64,000 nucleotides of DNA from Haloglomus litoreum (GTDB taxonomy: Archaea > Halobacteriota > Halobacteria > Halobacteriales > Haloarculaceae): NCBI RefSeq assembly GCF_029338515.1, contig NZ_CP119988.1, forward strand, positions 496,001-560,000. The letters run 5' to 3'. Each line of letters begins with the position of its first letter. Positions within the stretch are counted from its first letter, which is position 1. This document shows, one piece after another, positions 1 through 8,065 of the stretch. Both the position numbers and the translations under genes were made by a program. A model generated the notes under the pieces. The model made no database searches. It saw only the letters and a list, made by a program, of their open reading frames with translations, and was not told the origin of the DNA.

Positions 1-44
1 CGGCGTGGACGCTCCCAGAGCGGTGACGCCAGTGAGGGTGGCCT

Positions 45-407
45 TCAGGGAGCCGTATCCTCGGCGACGAGCTGGCGGAACTGTTGCTCCCCGGAGGTAC
101 CATCGCCGGGCGCTCTTGCCCCGCTACTGGGCGCCCAGTCGTTGACTGACTTGAGCAGCACGGGCGACGCCTCTTCTTGCCCATCCGAGGGCGCCTCCCG
201 AACCACTGCGGGCACGGGACCGTCCGCATCCGGCCGATGCACCCGCCGCGTCCCGTCCGCGTCGGGCGCGGCGCCGGCGCCGTTCGCGAGCGCGGCCTGA
301 TTCGTACACCCCGGACACGCATGGAGCGCATCGTCCTGGTCGCCGAACACGCGTGCGTAGGCCATACTGACGGTTGCTCCACACCCCTGGCACTCAGCAG
401 AAGGCAT
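45..407 (-). CDS. Small haloarchaeal zinc-finger protein with disordered tail
   Basis: This 120-residue protein opens with two CxxC knuckles (CQGC near residue 6 and CPGC near residue 31). Between them is the segment AYARVF, the signature of a family of very short haloarchaeal zinc-ribbon proteins (I recall it as DUF7563). Family members are usually about 50 residues; here an Asp/Gly/Ala-rich, probably unstructured tail of about 75 residues follows. It may bind nucleic acid or protein, but no function can be assigned. It is the leftmost gene of the accessory island and is divergent from the AbrB gene on its right. Confidence 0.7.
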   Translation of the reverse strand: MPSAECQGCGATVSMAYARVFGDQDDALHACPGCTNQAALANGAGAAPDADGTRRVHRPDADGPVPAVVREAPSDGQEEASPVLLKSVNDWAPSSGARAPGDGTSGEQQFRQLVAEDTAP

Positions 408-487
408 AGCCCGCCGTGACGGGGCACGCCGAAAACCCCCGCCCGCCGAGTGACGGCTGTCCGGACGATGTCAAAACGGGATAGGGC

Positions 488-494
488 TTTAGTG
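488..494 (+). promoter_or_regulatory. TATA-like box of AbrB gene
   Basis: TTTAGTG is centred about 27 nt before the ATG at 518. This is the spacing expected for a leaderless haloarchaeal transcript. Confidence 0.5.
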
Positions 495-517
495 CGGGTC
501 CAGCCGTCCCCCTGTCC

Positions 518-721
518 ATGAGCCAGGCCGCGCCACTGGTCCTGCTCGGGTCGCGCCGCATCCAACAGACGGGCAACAGCCACGCCGTCACCATCCCGAC
601 CGAGGCTCTCGAAGCGATGGGTGTCGAGAAAGGCGACGAGGTGCTGTTGACCTACGACCGCGAGAACGAGCAGTTGCAGATCGAGCACGACACGGACGCG
701 TTCTTCGGAACATCACAGTAG
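518..721 (+). CDS. AbrB/MazE/SpoVT-type DNA-binding protein
   Basis: The 67-residue product fits a single swapped-hairpin AbrB domain. It has RRIQQTGNSHAVTIPTEALE followed by GVEKGDEVLLTYD, the usual pattern of G-N-S, a hydrophobic strand ending in IP, then a GD turn. Such proteins are dimeric repressors or the antitoxin half of toxin-antitoxin pairs. No toxin-like gene follows directly; the next gene (827) is unknown. The start is supported by the TATA-like box. In an island setting it is most likely a local repressor, which is inference. Confidence 0.85.
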   Translation: MSQAAPLVLLGSRRIQQTGNSHAVTIPTEALEAMGVEKGDEVLLTYDRENEQLQIEHDTDAFFGTSQ

Positions 722-792
722 GCCAGTCCGCCATCTTCCGCCTCGACCTCGAGGCCATCTCGACTGGCACAGCTCCATTCCACCTGAGGACA

Positions 793-800
793 GATATAAT
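793..800 (+). promoter_or_regulatory. TATA box of gene 827
   Basis: GATATAAT lies about 27-30 nt before the ATG at 827 and is one of the best TATA boxes in the window. The following TTTCGGCCGAAA is a 12-bp perfect palindrome lying between the box and the start, a possible operator. Confidence 0.6.
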
Positions 801-826
801 GGATTTCGGCCGAAAGCCGGGGATGG

Positions 827-1123
827 ATGTCAAAGACAGTCTATCTCATTATTCCAAAAGAGAAGGCTGCCAGGGTGATCGAAACCAAGCATTCCAAGTA
901 CGAGGTATATTCTGAAAGCTCGGATACAATCAAGATACGGCACTCAACGAATCATGGTTGGCGGGCGACACTAACCGACTACAAGTACACGGGCGAACGA
1001 ATCGAGTTCCCCGACGGGAGCGTAGAGACGGGCGTGGTTGGGACGAAGATGAGCTACGATACCGATATTTCCTCGTCTGTACTCGACGACACGCTCTCAG
1101 AGTACATCGAAATCGAGCCATGA
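827..1123 (+). CDS. Hypothetical protein, AT-richer than surroundings
   Basis: A 98-residue protein of unknown function, rich in Ser/Thr/Tyr/Ile and Lys, with a mixed strand-rich pattern and no signal peptide or membrane helix. Its codons are clearly less GC-biased than those of the chromosomal genes further right, consistent with recent transfer on a mobile element. The strong TATA box at the leaderless distance supports both the start and expression. It ends just before the convergent gene at 1137-1871. I recognise no family. Confidence 0.7.
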   Translation: MSKTVYLIIPKEKAARVIETKHSKYEVYSESSDTIKIRHSTNHGWRATLTDYKYTGERIEFPDGSVETGVVGTKMSYDTDISSSVLDDTLSEYIEIEP

Positions 1124-1136
1124 CCTCTCTCGACTA

Positions 1137-1871
1137 TTAGTCCGCCCCAACTGACACACCGCCCGCCACGTCGAGCGACACCTCCCCGGCGAACGAGCAG
1201 TCCTCAGCAGAACACTGCACCGTCACCCCACTGACCGCGTCCACCCGCGGTCCCTGCAACAGCCCGACACCGATAGCGCGCCCACAGTCCGGGCACGACA
1301 CCGGCTCCAGTTCGCGTGGCCGATGCCGCCGGGCACAGTCCATACAGGCTCGCTTCGCCGGATACACCGCGTTCACCCGGACGATACGATACTCCACGTC
1401 GGTCGTCCCGTTGCACCCACCACACGCGGGCTGCGCTTCTCCGCGGGCCGCAGCGACGGGCTCGGGGAAGTGATACACGTCCGAACTCCCGGTCGTCCGA
1501 CACACGACCCATGGTACCTGCGTGACCAACTCCTCGAGTGATTCCAGTGCGTACCGCCGGTCTGCCTCGTACCAGTTGGCGGCCTCGAGGACGTGGACGC
1601 CCGCCTCCTGCCGGTCGGCATAGGTCTCGAGGAGCAACCCACACGCGGTCGCGTCACCCTGGCCGCTCGTCCGAACCCGCACCGCGTGCTTGTGCTGGCG
1701 GGCGTCGGGCGTGTGCTGGAGGTCCTGTTCGACGACCTCCTGGACGGCCCAGGTCCGCCGGTCGCCGTTGATCACCACGAGGTCGTCCGCGGTGAGTCCG
1801 GTGAGCGTCTCGGCGAGCGCCGGCGCGACGGGCTGGGTGTCCACACCGTCGGGGAGCTGGTCGCCGTCCAT
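1137..1871 (-). CDS. Hypothetical protein with C-terminal zinc-binding cysteines
   Basis: The product is 244 residues from the ATG at 1871. The first 130 residues show no family I know. The last 100 carry cysteine knuckles: CGGC, CMDC, CPDC and a final CSAEDC, enough for two zinc-ribbon-like sites. The upstream HTH gene ends with TGA only two bases before this ATG, so the two are probably co-transcribed and translationally coupled. A longer reading frame is open upstream, but it runs antiparallel or out of frame through the HTH gene, so I chose 1871. A role in the element's regulation or DNA metabolism is a guess. Confidence 0.65.
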   Translation of the reverse strand: MDGDQLPDGVDTQPVAPALAETLTGLTADDLVVINGDRRTWAVQEVVEQDLQHTPDARQHKHAVRVRTSGQGDATACGLLLETYADRQEAGVHVLEAANWYEADRRYALESLEELVTQVPWVVCRTTGSSDVYHFPEPVAAARGEAQPACGGCNGTTDVEYRIVRVNAVYPAKRACMDCARRHRPRELEPVSCPDCGRAIGVGLLQGPRVDAVSGVTVQCSAEDCSFAGEVSLDVAGGVSVGAD

Positions 1872-1873
1872 GC

Positions 1874-2155
1874 TCAGTCCCCACCGATGGCGTCCGGGTC
1901 GGCCTCGTACAATCGCCGGGAGAGCCCGTTGCTGGGTGGTTGCCGTAACTCGAGGCCGTGCTTCTCGGCGGCCCGATACACCGTCCGCTTCGAGACGTCG
2001 TGAGCGGTGGCCAACTCGGCCACGTCGAACCCTGCCGCGAGCGCCTGTTCGAGATACGCCCTGTCGCGGTAGCCTCGTGCGGGGAACGCCTCCAACTCGA
2101 GGGCGTCGACGAGTTGCGCCTGCAGGGTGGTCGGTGCCTCGCGAGGCGGACTCAT
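1874..2155 (-). CDS. Small helix-turn-helix protein
   Basis: A 93-residue protein starting MSPPREAPTT. Residues about 45-75 (FDVAELATAHDVSKRTVYRA) form a helix-turn-helix of the resolvase/sigma-like type: an Ala-x-x-x-x-Val first turn and a S-x-x-T-V-Y recognition helix. It is probably a regulator of the element. A GTG 15 nt upstream (2170) is an alternative start. The ATG overlaps the stop of a 22-codon leader frame as ATGA, which supports starting at 2155 by coupling. The zinc-binding gene at 1137-1871 follows two bases after its stop. Confidence 0.75.
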   Translation of the reverse strand: MSPPREAPTTLQAQLVDALELEAFPARGYRDRAYLEQALAAGFDVAELATAHDVSKRTVYRAAEKHGLELRQPPSNGLSRRLYEADPDAIGGD

Positions 2156-2220
2156 CGTGACCACCGGCACGGTGAGGGCTGTGAGTCGGAGCGACCGGTC
2201 GTCGGTGTGCGCACGGGCAT
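2152..2220 (-). CDS. Possible 22-residue leader peptide
   Basis: An ATG at 2220 sits 26 nt from the centre of a good TATA-like box (2243-2249), the position expected for the first codon of a leaderless transcript. Its 22-codon frame ends in TGA overlapping the ATG of the HTH gene (ATGA). Either a short leader peptide couples to the regulator, or the mRNA simply has a 65-nt leader. The peptide resembles nothing known. Confidence 0.3.
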   Translation of the reverse strand: MPVRTPTTGRSDSQPSPCRWSR

Positions 2221-2242
2221 AGCTGCAAGCTTCGACTGCGGC

Positions 2243-2249
2243 TAGTAAA
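2243..2249 (-). promoter_or_regulatory. TATA-like box for the HTH operon
   Basis: On the minus strand TTTACTA is centred near 2246. A start of transcription near 2220 would place the HTH coding sequence after a 65-nt leader carrying the small frame 2152-2220. Confidence 0.45.
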
Positions 2250-2376
2250 CTCTTCTCCCAAACTAGTAATCCATGCCTGCTGAGGTAGATGGGGCCTCTC
2301 TGACAGATCGCTCGTGCTGAATATAGAGGATGGTTAGTGAGTCAGCGACTACAATGGATGCGTTCGGGACGTTCGC

Positions 2377-2709
2377 TCAGAACGACTCTGATTCTCCAGC
2401 GAGGACTCGGTAGCTTTCCAGCGTCCCAGCCATCGAGGGACTCTCCTCATCGTCTTTGCGCTGGGTCCCGTAATCCATCCACTGTCCACTGGTGAAGCTA
2501 TACATCTCGAACCCGGTGTTCGTCTCCAGAACGACATCGACGACCGCGTCGTCTGGTGACCCAGGTGGAATGACCACCGAGCGGATGTCGGTCGTATGGT
2601 CCATCACCCAAACAGCGACAACGTCTCCCTGGTCGGTGAGATGGGCTTTTGCTTCCGCCTCCGAGAGGGGTCTGTCGGGCCACCCCTCGGCGGGCTCGGG
2701 TTGCTCCAT
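2377..2709 (-). CDS. Hypothetical acidic protein
   Basis: A 110-residue acidic protein (MEQPEPAEGWPD start). It has an amphipathic region followed by strands such as VVAVWVMDH and VVDVVLETN, then a charged C-terminus. It is soluble, with no known motif. The frame stays open to 3105, and ATGs at 2718 and 3105 are alternatives. I placed the start at 2709 because upstream residues look less like haloarchaeal coding sequence; the true N-terminus is uncertain. No operon partner is evident. Confidence 0.5.
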   Translation of the reverse strand: MEQPEPAEGWPDRPLSEAEAKAHLTDQGDVVAVWVMDHTTDIRSVVIPPGSPDDAVVDVVLETNTGFEMYSFTSGQWMDYGTQRKDDEESPSMAGTLESYRVLAGESESF

Positions 2710-2719
2710 AGCATGCATA

Positions 2720-3079
2720 GCAGCGCGAGACGTATTGCCTTTGTCTCGACGGACCACTGCGATATGCGCTCTGTATTCAGCACCGTGTCCGGAACCTATC
2801 AGCAGCTCAGACCAGTGACTACGCCACCGATTTATGTCCTCCAATTCCCCTCGCCGCGAGCCCTGACGATCCCATCCGAACCCACTGTCGGGAGCACCCC
2901 CCTCGCCCTCGACATTCAACCACGCGCGCGTACGAGCGATGTCAGCGAACTGTGAGGAACTGCCCTGGAACCACCATCGGAATCGATGGGGGTGAGGTAT
3001 CGATTCTACTGTGCAAACACTGTCCGGACACTGTGCAGACGATTCGAGGGTCCTAGGGGGACGAAAACGTGGCCCTGGT
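2720..3079. other. Gap with possible N-terminal extension of gene 2377-2709
   Basis: The stretch is open on the minus strand in frame with the gene to its left. A conceptual 130-residue extension contains Trp/Arg-rich segments but no motif. It is slightly less GC-rich than the chromosome. I see no RNA gene or repeat here, so it is either the 5' part of a longer gene or a decayed sequence. Confidence 0.3.
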
Positions 3080-3448
3080 ATGGCAGCCACAGCGAACTGC
3101 TGCATGCGGAAGTACCGCCAACTCTCGACGCGAAACTACGGCCTCTCGCTGGTGTCGGAGTGGCTCGGGGCCGTCGACGTCGAGGTGGGCGACAGGATCG
3201 GCATCGACCGGGCGACGACCGATGCCGGCGACCCGTGCTTCGTCCTCCGGCTGGCCGACTACGATGCCGACCGTGTCGACTTCGAGGTGCAGGTTCGGGA
3301 CCAGCACGGAACGAGCATCATCTCGGTGCCGGAACTGGTCGCCGAGTGGGCTGCCCTCGAGCGCGGGGAGCGGGTGTATTTCGAGCGGTCGGCCGATGGT
3401 CGCGAGGTACGGATTCACGATACGCAGCAGTTGCGGCTGGAGGCCTGA
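3080..3448 (+). CDS. Small protein with AbrB-like N-terminal motif
   Basis: A 122-residue protein. Residues about 9-40 read KYRQLSTRNYGLSLVSEWL and then VEVGDRIGI, which resembles the looped-hairpin pattern of AbrB-type domains (charged strand, G-S/L hydrophobic strand, helix, GD turn). The second half is strand-rich and acidic. It is probably a small DNA-binding or viral regulatory protein; this is inference from pattern only. Alternative starts are the ATG at 3011 in the same frame and the internal ATG at 3104. Confidence 0.5.
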   Translation: MAATANCCMRKYRQLSTRNYGLSLVSEWLGAVDVEVGDRIGIDRATTDAGDPCFVLRLADYDADRVDFEVQVRDQHGTSIISVPELVAEWAALERGERVYFERSADGREVRIHDTQQLRLEA

Positions 3449-3549
3449 ATCGGCTCTATCGACACGTCTCCTGAAGGCGGACCCTCGCTCCGGCCTCTGA
3501 TTCCGCGGTCCCGAAGAGTACAACTAGGTGCGGCTGAAGCGCCTCACCC

Positions 3550-4023
3550 ATGACCAGTGGCGGGCGTGAGGAGCCGCCCTATGAGGTAATCGACTATCTC
3601 GATGCGAACGGCCCTGCACCAGGTGCGGACCTGCCGACCGAGACGAGTGGACGCCGACTGCTCGGTGGCGAGCCGCTACTTACGATTCGAGGCGCACGGA
3701 ATGGCGCTGGTGCGGACTTCGGGAAACAGGTCGTCCCGGTCTATCACCTCGCAGAGCACACGCCGACCGAGGTGATCGATGCCTTCCTCGACACGAACGA
3801 CCACCTCCTCGAGCACGGCACCGCGAAAGGCCTGGTCCGACGGTTCGGTGGGCACGGGCCGGACTGGCGAGACGCCGCCCGAATCGTATTGGAGGACGAG
3901 TACGGGATGTCGACTGGCGACACCGGTCCCGAGTCGAGAGGCGAACCACAGACGGTGAAATGCCCGCGCTGCGAGGAGTACGTCGACGACCTTGGTTCTC
4001 ACCTCCGAGACGTGTGTGAGTGA
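3550..4023 (+). CDS. Hypothetical protein with C-terminal CxxC...HxxxxC zinc finger
   Basis: The product is 157 residues. The first 130 show helices and a Gly-rich loop of unknown function. The C-terminal 25 residues contain CPRCEEYVDDLGSHLRDVC, a compact C2HC zinc-finger arrangement seen in many small haloarchaeal and viral proteins. A TATA-like GTACAACTA lies about 27 nt upstream, supporting a leaderless start at 3550. It is an orphan between unrelated genes and fits the island's pattern of small zinc-finger proteins. Confidence 0.65.
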   Translation: MTSGGREEPPYEVIDYLDANGPAPGADLPTETSGRRLLGGEPLLTIRGARNGAGADFGKQVVPVYHLAEHTPTEVIDAFLDTNDHLLEHGTAKGLVRRFGGHGPDWRDAARIVLEDEYGMSTGDTGPESRGEPQTVKCPRCEEYVDDLGSHLRDVCE

Positions 4024-4353
4024 GTTCTACCGCCGGGCTGCGGTCAGTAAGGGACATCGCGCAGCACGACTACTTGAACGCCCCCTGACTTCGGTGTGGT
4101 TGAAGACGAGGAGCCGACCTGTGTCAGCAGGAAGAAGCGGCCATGAGAGTACCTGTGTGCATATCCGGAATCGCGATGGACATCCACACGGCAGAATGTG
4201 GATGCGCTTCCGTCGACGCGAACCACCTTCCCTGTGAACCAAATCCTCGACACCGCAGCTGAGATGGAGGTGTAAACGACGGGCCGACGATAGGGTTGCC
4301 TAATCCTTACATCGGAACAAAGCAGGAATCTACACCGAGCACGCCGCGGTATC
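4024..4353. other. Intergenic stretch without clear gene
   Basis: No frame here has convincing haloarchaeal codon use. A frame of about 40 codons (EYLCAYPESRW to a TAA near 4275) is interrupted upstream by a stop and could be a decayed gene end. I see no repeat or RNA gene. Confidence 0.3.
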
Positions 4354-4584
4354 TCAATCGCCGAGACCGAGTCGAAGCGCCCCGCTACTCTGGGTACCCA
4401 GGGGCGCCCCGTCGCCACGAGACTCGATTATCGTCCCACACTCGGGACACTCGTAGTCGAGATGGTCGGCGTGGACTTCGATAATCCAGTCGCCATTGAT
4501 GCGACTTGCATGCGTACAATTGGGACAGTAGAGTGTCGCCTTGAGGGGCGGCTGTCGCTCGGCGGATGTATTGGAGGGAGCCAT
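4354..4584 (-). CDS. Small zinc-ribbon protein
   Basis: A 76-residue protein with two CxxC knuckles (CPNC near residue 20, CPEC near residue 47) around a core GDWIIEVHADHLDYECPEC. I recall this as a common haloarchaeal family of 60-80 residues (DUF8106 type) with no experimental role. A TATA-like TTATCAG lies about 27 nt upstream of the ATG on the minus strand, so the transcript is probably leaderless. The C-terminal extension after residue 55 is Gly/Leu-rich and probably unstructured. Confidence 0.8.
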   Translation of the reverse strand: MAPSNTSAERQPPLKATLYCPNCTHASRINGDWIIEVHADHLDYECPECGTIIESRGDGAPLGTQSSGALRLGLGD

Positions 4585-4646
4585 TCCATATTCTAGCGTT
4601 CGACGGCTGATAACGGTGCCGTCTGCCCCCGCGAGCCGACAGTAAC

Positions 4647-4895
4647 TTACTCCAGACCGACTCTCTGCTTGAGATACGATTTTGCCAGGCGAGCATCGCG
4701 ATGCAATTCAGCGAGCAGCTGCCGCTCAGCCGATTGATCAGGGTTGGAGATATACAGGATTGGGCCTGAAAACGGATAAACAGGAGGTATCACGGTGTCG
4801 GCCTCGCCGACGGACACAATCCTGGCCGCGACGCGGAACTGCCCGTATTCTTGAGGGCGCTGAGCGGTGTGGGGTATGGTTTTTCGCTCGCGCCC
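4647..4895 (-). pseudogene. Probable 3' remnant of an unknown gene
   Basis: On the minus strand a frame ending in TAA at 4647 reads as convincing protein (QFRVAARIVSVGE, then ILYISNPDQSAERQLLAEL, ending LKQRVGLE). There is no ATG before an in-frame stop at 4896-4898; the only plausible initiator is a GTG at 4817, giving 56 residues. The coherent sequence with no proper start suggests the C-terminal end of a gene truncated by rearrangement in the island. I recognise no family. Confidence 0.4.
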
Positions 4896-4916
4896 TTAGG
4901 CGCACTCCCTAAGGGG
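4893..4916. repeat. CCCTTAGG / CCCTAAGGG hairpin
   Basis: CCCTTAGG and CCCTAAGGG form an inverted repeat with a short loop, followed on the plus strand by GGTTTT. It could be a terminator-like hairpin or an operator. It sits exactly where the remnant at 4647-4895 loses its frame, so it may mark a rearrangement joint. Confidence 0.4.
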
Positions 4917-5071
4917 GTTTTCCCGCTCCCTGGGAACAGCAGACGCCGATCCAGCCGTCCACGGGCCTCGTGCAATATGGCGGGAGAACTGGACCAGCGT
5001 CTACAGGCGGTAAGAAGGATTATCGTATTTAAACGATTCTACTGCTGCCGAGTGTTGCCACTACCGAGTCG

Positions 5072-6703
5072 CTACGCCGAGTCGAGGATGACGCCGGGCT
5101 TCGAGGTCGTCGCATCGCCGCGATTCGACCACTGGACGAGCATCTCCCGAAACGCCGCCGCGTCGTGGCCGTCCTGGACCCAGGCCGAGTAGCCCTCGAG
5201 CAGCGCCTCCCGGATCGTCGGGTAGTGGTCGGCCTTCAGGTCCGAGAGAACCGTGTCGATTCGCACCCGGACCCGGCCGTCGTCCTTGCGCTGGAGCACC
5301 TCGACGGCGTACTCGTTGAGCCACTGCTGGAACGCCGAAGACTCGGCCCGCTGCTGGTTCATCGTCACCAGCTGGCTTGCCCGGTCGGCGGCGTTCCGGA
5401 TGTGGTGCTCGGTGGACTCGACGATGCCCCGGATCTCCTGGGCGATCTTCCGACTCCCGAACCGGATCTCGCCGTCGTCGCTCCGGAGGATATCACCCAT
5501 CCGTTCGAGCGCGCGATACAGCGTCGAGACCGAGTGCCCGGCCCCATCGGCTAGCTCGCGGTAGTCCTGGCCCTCGCCATCCTCGACGAGCCGCTCGACG
5601 AGGTCGACATCGGCATCGGTCATCTGCCGCAGCGCCGTGACGACCAGCGCCTCCTGCTGGGCCTCGACCTCGGGCGTCGGGTCGTCGTACAGCCGGACGT
5701 TGCGGTCCGTCGCCGCCGGCTCGAAGTGGTCGTCGGCGATGAACGTGGTCGCGTCGGGCCGCACCGGGATGCCGGACCAGCGCAGCGTGTTGAGGATCGA
5801 CTCCTCGAGTTCGGCGCCGAGGTCGTGGCGGTCCGACCACGACCACGCCGACCCGTCGAGCGACTTCCGGGCGAGCGCACCCACCTTCGGATGGTAGAGT
5901 GGGTCCTCGTCGGCACCGTCGTCCTCGGAGTCCCGGACGTGCTTCGGATGGTAGTGCTTGAGCTGCTTCCCGGCCGTGTGCCCATCGATCAGCCGCTGGG
6001 CATCGGCTCGCGGGAGGATGAGCCGGTGGTTGTACCCGACGACGTCCTCGTTATCGAGCTTCAGTTCGGCCTTCGAGCCGCGCTCGTCGGCACAGAGCAT
6101 CAGCAAGCGGCGCATGATGCCGTCGTTCGAGATGTACTTCTTGGCCATCCCGCGGCGCACCCGGACGTAGCGCTCGTACTCGTAGATGCTCGACCAGTCG
6201 TGCAGCGCCGCGAAGTAGTGGGGACTGACCTGCATGCCGGCCGCCTCGGCGAGGCCCTGGACGAACTCCCACAGCAGCCCAGGATACGCGTCGGGCTCGA
6301 TGTTCGACCCCTGGAAGTGGACCGCGACGCCCTCGTCCGGGCCGTCGTCGTGGTCGAACGGCGTGTTCACGTCCTGGCCCTCCCACGACTCCATGTCCGA
6401 CCACCGTGGTTTCACCTCGAACGTGACCTTGCGGCGGTTGTGCTCGCCGGCGCCGCGGGCTTTGAGCTGCCACTCGTTGAGCGGCTCGTCGACGGGATCC
6501 TCCTCGCGGGGTGCGAGCCCGCCGTCGGTGTCGGTCAGCATGACCTCCCAGGTCTCCCCGTCGACGGGCACCTCGAGGTTGCCGACGTACCCGCCGTGGC
6601 CCTCGATGAGGAGTTTCCCGAGCAACCAGTAGGGGCTGGCGCCGTGCTCGGTGTAGACGAGGTGGCCTTTCACCTCGTGGGGCGCGGTCTCGACCAACGC
6701 CAT
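5072..6703 (-). CDS. Large winged-helix protein of haloarchaeal mobile elements
   Basis: A 543-residue soluble protein and the last gene of a coupled minus-strand operon. Residues 1-200 are strand-rich (EVKGHLVYTEHGASPYWLLG, RYVRVRRGMAKKYISNDG). Residues about 365-430 look like a winged helix with a recognition helix in DYRELADGAGHSVSTLYRAL and a wing at DDGEIRFGS. The C-terminus is helical with Arg/Asp pairs. I recall similar 500-residue proteins in haloarchaeal proviruses and plasmids (DUF7845 type). A replication or partition role is possible but unproven. Its ATG overlaps the upstream stop as TGATG. Confidence 0.75.
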   Translation of the reverse strand: MALVETAPHEVKGHLVYTEHGASPYWLLGKLLIEGHGGYVGNLEVPVDGETWEVMLTDTDGGLAPREEDPVDEPLNEWQLKARGAGEHNRRKVTFEVKPRWSDMESWEGQDVNTPFDHDDGPDEGVAVHFQGSNIEPDAYPGLLWEFVQGLAEAAGMQVSPHYFAALHDWSSIYEYERYVRVRRGMAKKYISNDGIMRRLLMLCADERGSKAELKLDNEDVVGYNHRLILPRADAQRLIDGHTAGKQLKHYHPKHVRDSEDDGADEDPLYHPKVGALARKSLDGSAWSWSDRHDLGAELEESILNTLRWSGIPVRPDATTFIADDHFEPAATDRNVRLYDDPTPEVEAQQEALVVTALRQMTDADVDLVERLVEDGEGQDYRELADGAGHSVSTLYRALERMGDILRSDDGEIRFGSRKIAQEIRGIVESTEHHIRNAADRASQLVTMNQQRAESSAFQQWLNEYAVEVLQRKDDGRVRVRIDTVLSDLKADHYPTIREALLEGYSAWVQDGHDAAAFREMLVQWSNRGDATTSKPGVILDSA

Positions 6704-7227
6704 CAGTCGCCACCTCCGTCGGCGTCGCTGCGGCCCTGTACGCCGCCATCAGTGCGGGCCGCTGCCTGGTCGGTCGCATCAGAGCGATTGCCCTGCGTGC
6801 CGCTCGCACCGTTCTCACGGACGTCGACATGACCGCCCTCTAACTCGGCCCGGCGGCGATTGAGCGCCGCCATGACCTCCTCGCGTGGACACTCGGGGCG
6901 GTCGAGCTGGGCCTCGGCGCGCTGGTACCGCTGCACGGCTGCGACGGTCCGGAGCCCCCGGATGCGTTGCTGGAGCTTCTGCTTTGGCGGCATGGCCTCG
7001 GGCTCGTCGACGTAGGCCCCGCGCTCGAGCGAGACGTCCAGGAAGCGCTCGGGCTTGTCACGAGCCGGTGCGAGGGATTTGTCGTCGTCGCCGTGGCCCG
7101 CACAGAGGTCGGCGCCACACTCGGAACACCGATACACGAACTCCGAGCGGGCACCGCACACGGGACAGGGCGCGTCGGCATCGCCATCGCGGTCGGTTGT
7201 GAATCGGGCTTCGCGCCAGTCAGGCAT
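6703..7227 (-). CDS. Zinc-finger protein of the island operon
   Basis: The product is 174 residues. The N-terminus carries CPVC and CSEC...CAGH knuckles, a cross-brace-like zinc site at residues 21-45. The middle is basic and helical (MPPKQKLQQRIRGLRTVAAVQRYQRAEAQL) and the tail is a low-complexity Gly/Asp/Thr stretch. It starts inside the end of the methylase gene (8-nt overlap) and ends on the start of the next gene (TGATG), so it is translated as part of the operon. Its function is unknown, and nucleic-acid binding is likely. Confidence 0.75.
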   Translation of the reverse strand: MPDWREARFTTDRDGDADAPCPVCGARSEFVYRCSECGADLCAGHGDDDKSLAPARDKPERFLDVSLERGAYVDEPEAMPPKQKLQQRIRGLRTVAAVQRYQRAEAQLDRPECPREEVMAALNRRRAELEGGHVDVRENGASGTQGNRSDATDQAAARTDGGVQGRSDADGGGD

Positions 7228-8065
7228 CGGGCGACACCTCCGTCAGGGTCTGCTGGCTGGCATCGACGAACGTGGGCGCGTACTCGGGGTCGAAGTTACA
7301 CAGCAGCCGCTCGGTGACTTCCTTCGTGCGGCCGTCGTCTTTCCCGCTGTCGTGGTTGTACTCGCGGGTGACCTCGTCCCAGTCCGTGTACAGGTCCTGA
7401 GGCCGGTCGGTGTACGAGACCAGCGCGTACCCCTCGATATCGGTCAGCGCCGCGGCGAGGTCAGCGTGTTCGAAGCCATCGACGCGGTACGTACTCTCCT
7501 TGTCGAGATACGGCGGGTCACAGTAGAAGACGGTACTCGGCGAATCGTACCGCTCGATGAGCGCCTCGAACGAGTTGTGTTGAATCGAGACGCCCTGCAG
7601 CCGCTCGCAGGTCGCCTCGATGTGCTCGGGGACGTTCGCCCACGCCGAGGCCTCGCTCGAGAGGGTCGCGATGGTATCTCGCTTGAACCCGCTCGGGGTG
7701 TCGTACTTGCCGCCGAACTGGCTGTACCGCAAGAAGAGGAAGCGGCCGGCCCGCGCGACGGGGTCCTCGGGTCGCTCCCCGTTGTAGAACGCCTCGACGT
7801 ACTCGGCGTGCAACTCCTCGCTGAAGGGGGTCCGCCGCACCCACGCGAGAAGGTCGTCGGGCCGGTCCCGGGCGATCTCGAAGAACTGGACGATATCGCG
7901 GTCTAAATCGTTGTAGACCTCGATGGCGCTCCGGGGCTTGTTCAGCAGGACCGCCGCGCTGCCGCCGAAGGGCTCCACGTACGTGGTGTGGTTGGGCAGG
8001 TGGTCGGTCACCCAGTCGACGAGCCGCGTCTTCCCGCCGACGTACGGGAACGCACTCAGCGCCAT
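7220..8065 (-). CDS. D12-class DNA N6-adenine methyltransferase
   Basis: The product is 281 residues, the usual Dam/DpnM length. AdoMet-binding motif: FPYVGGKTRL at the N-terminus and YVEPFGGSAAVLLN near residue 30. Catalytic motif: FYCDPPYLDK near residue 185 (DPPY). It transfers a methyl group to adenine N6 in DNA. No restriction endonuclease gene is adjacent, so it is probably an orphan methylase protecting the element from host restriction or controlling its replication. The target site cannot be told from sequence. It is coupled to the upstream gene by TGATG and overlaps the downstream gene by 8 nt. Confidence 0.92.
   Translation of the reverse strand: MALSAFPYVGGKTRLVDWVTDHLPNHTTYVEPFGGSAAVLLNKPRSAIEVYNDLDRDIVQFFEIARDRPDDLLAWVRRTPFSEELHAEYVEAFYNGERPEDPVARAGRFLFLRYSQFGGKYDTPSGFKRDTIATLSSEASAWANVPEHIEATCERLQGVSIQHNSFEALIERYDSPSTVFYCDPPYLDKESTYRVDGFEHADLAAALTDIEGYALVSYTDRPQDLYTDWDEVTREYNHDSGKDDGRTKEVTERLLCNFDPEYAPTFVDASQQTLTEVSPDA

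Noticed and set aside
1137-2261. Single 374-codon frame covering both the HTH gene and the zinc-binding gene
   Set aside because: The upstream part is a wrong-frame translation of the HTH gene; the TGA/ATG junction at 1871-1876 and motif content support two genes.
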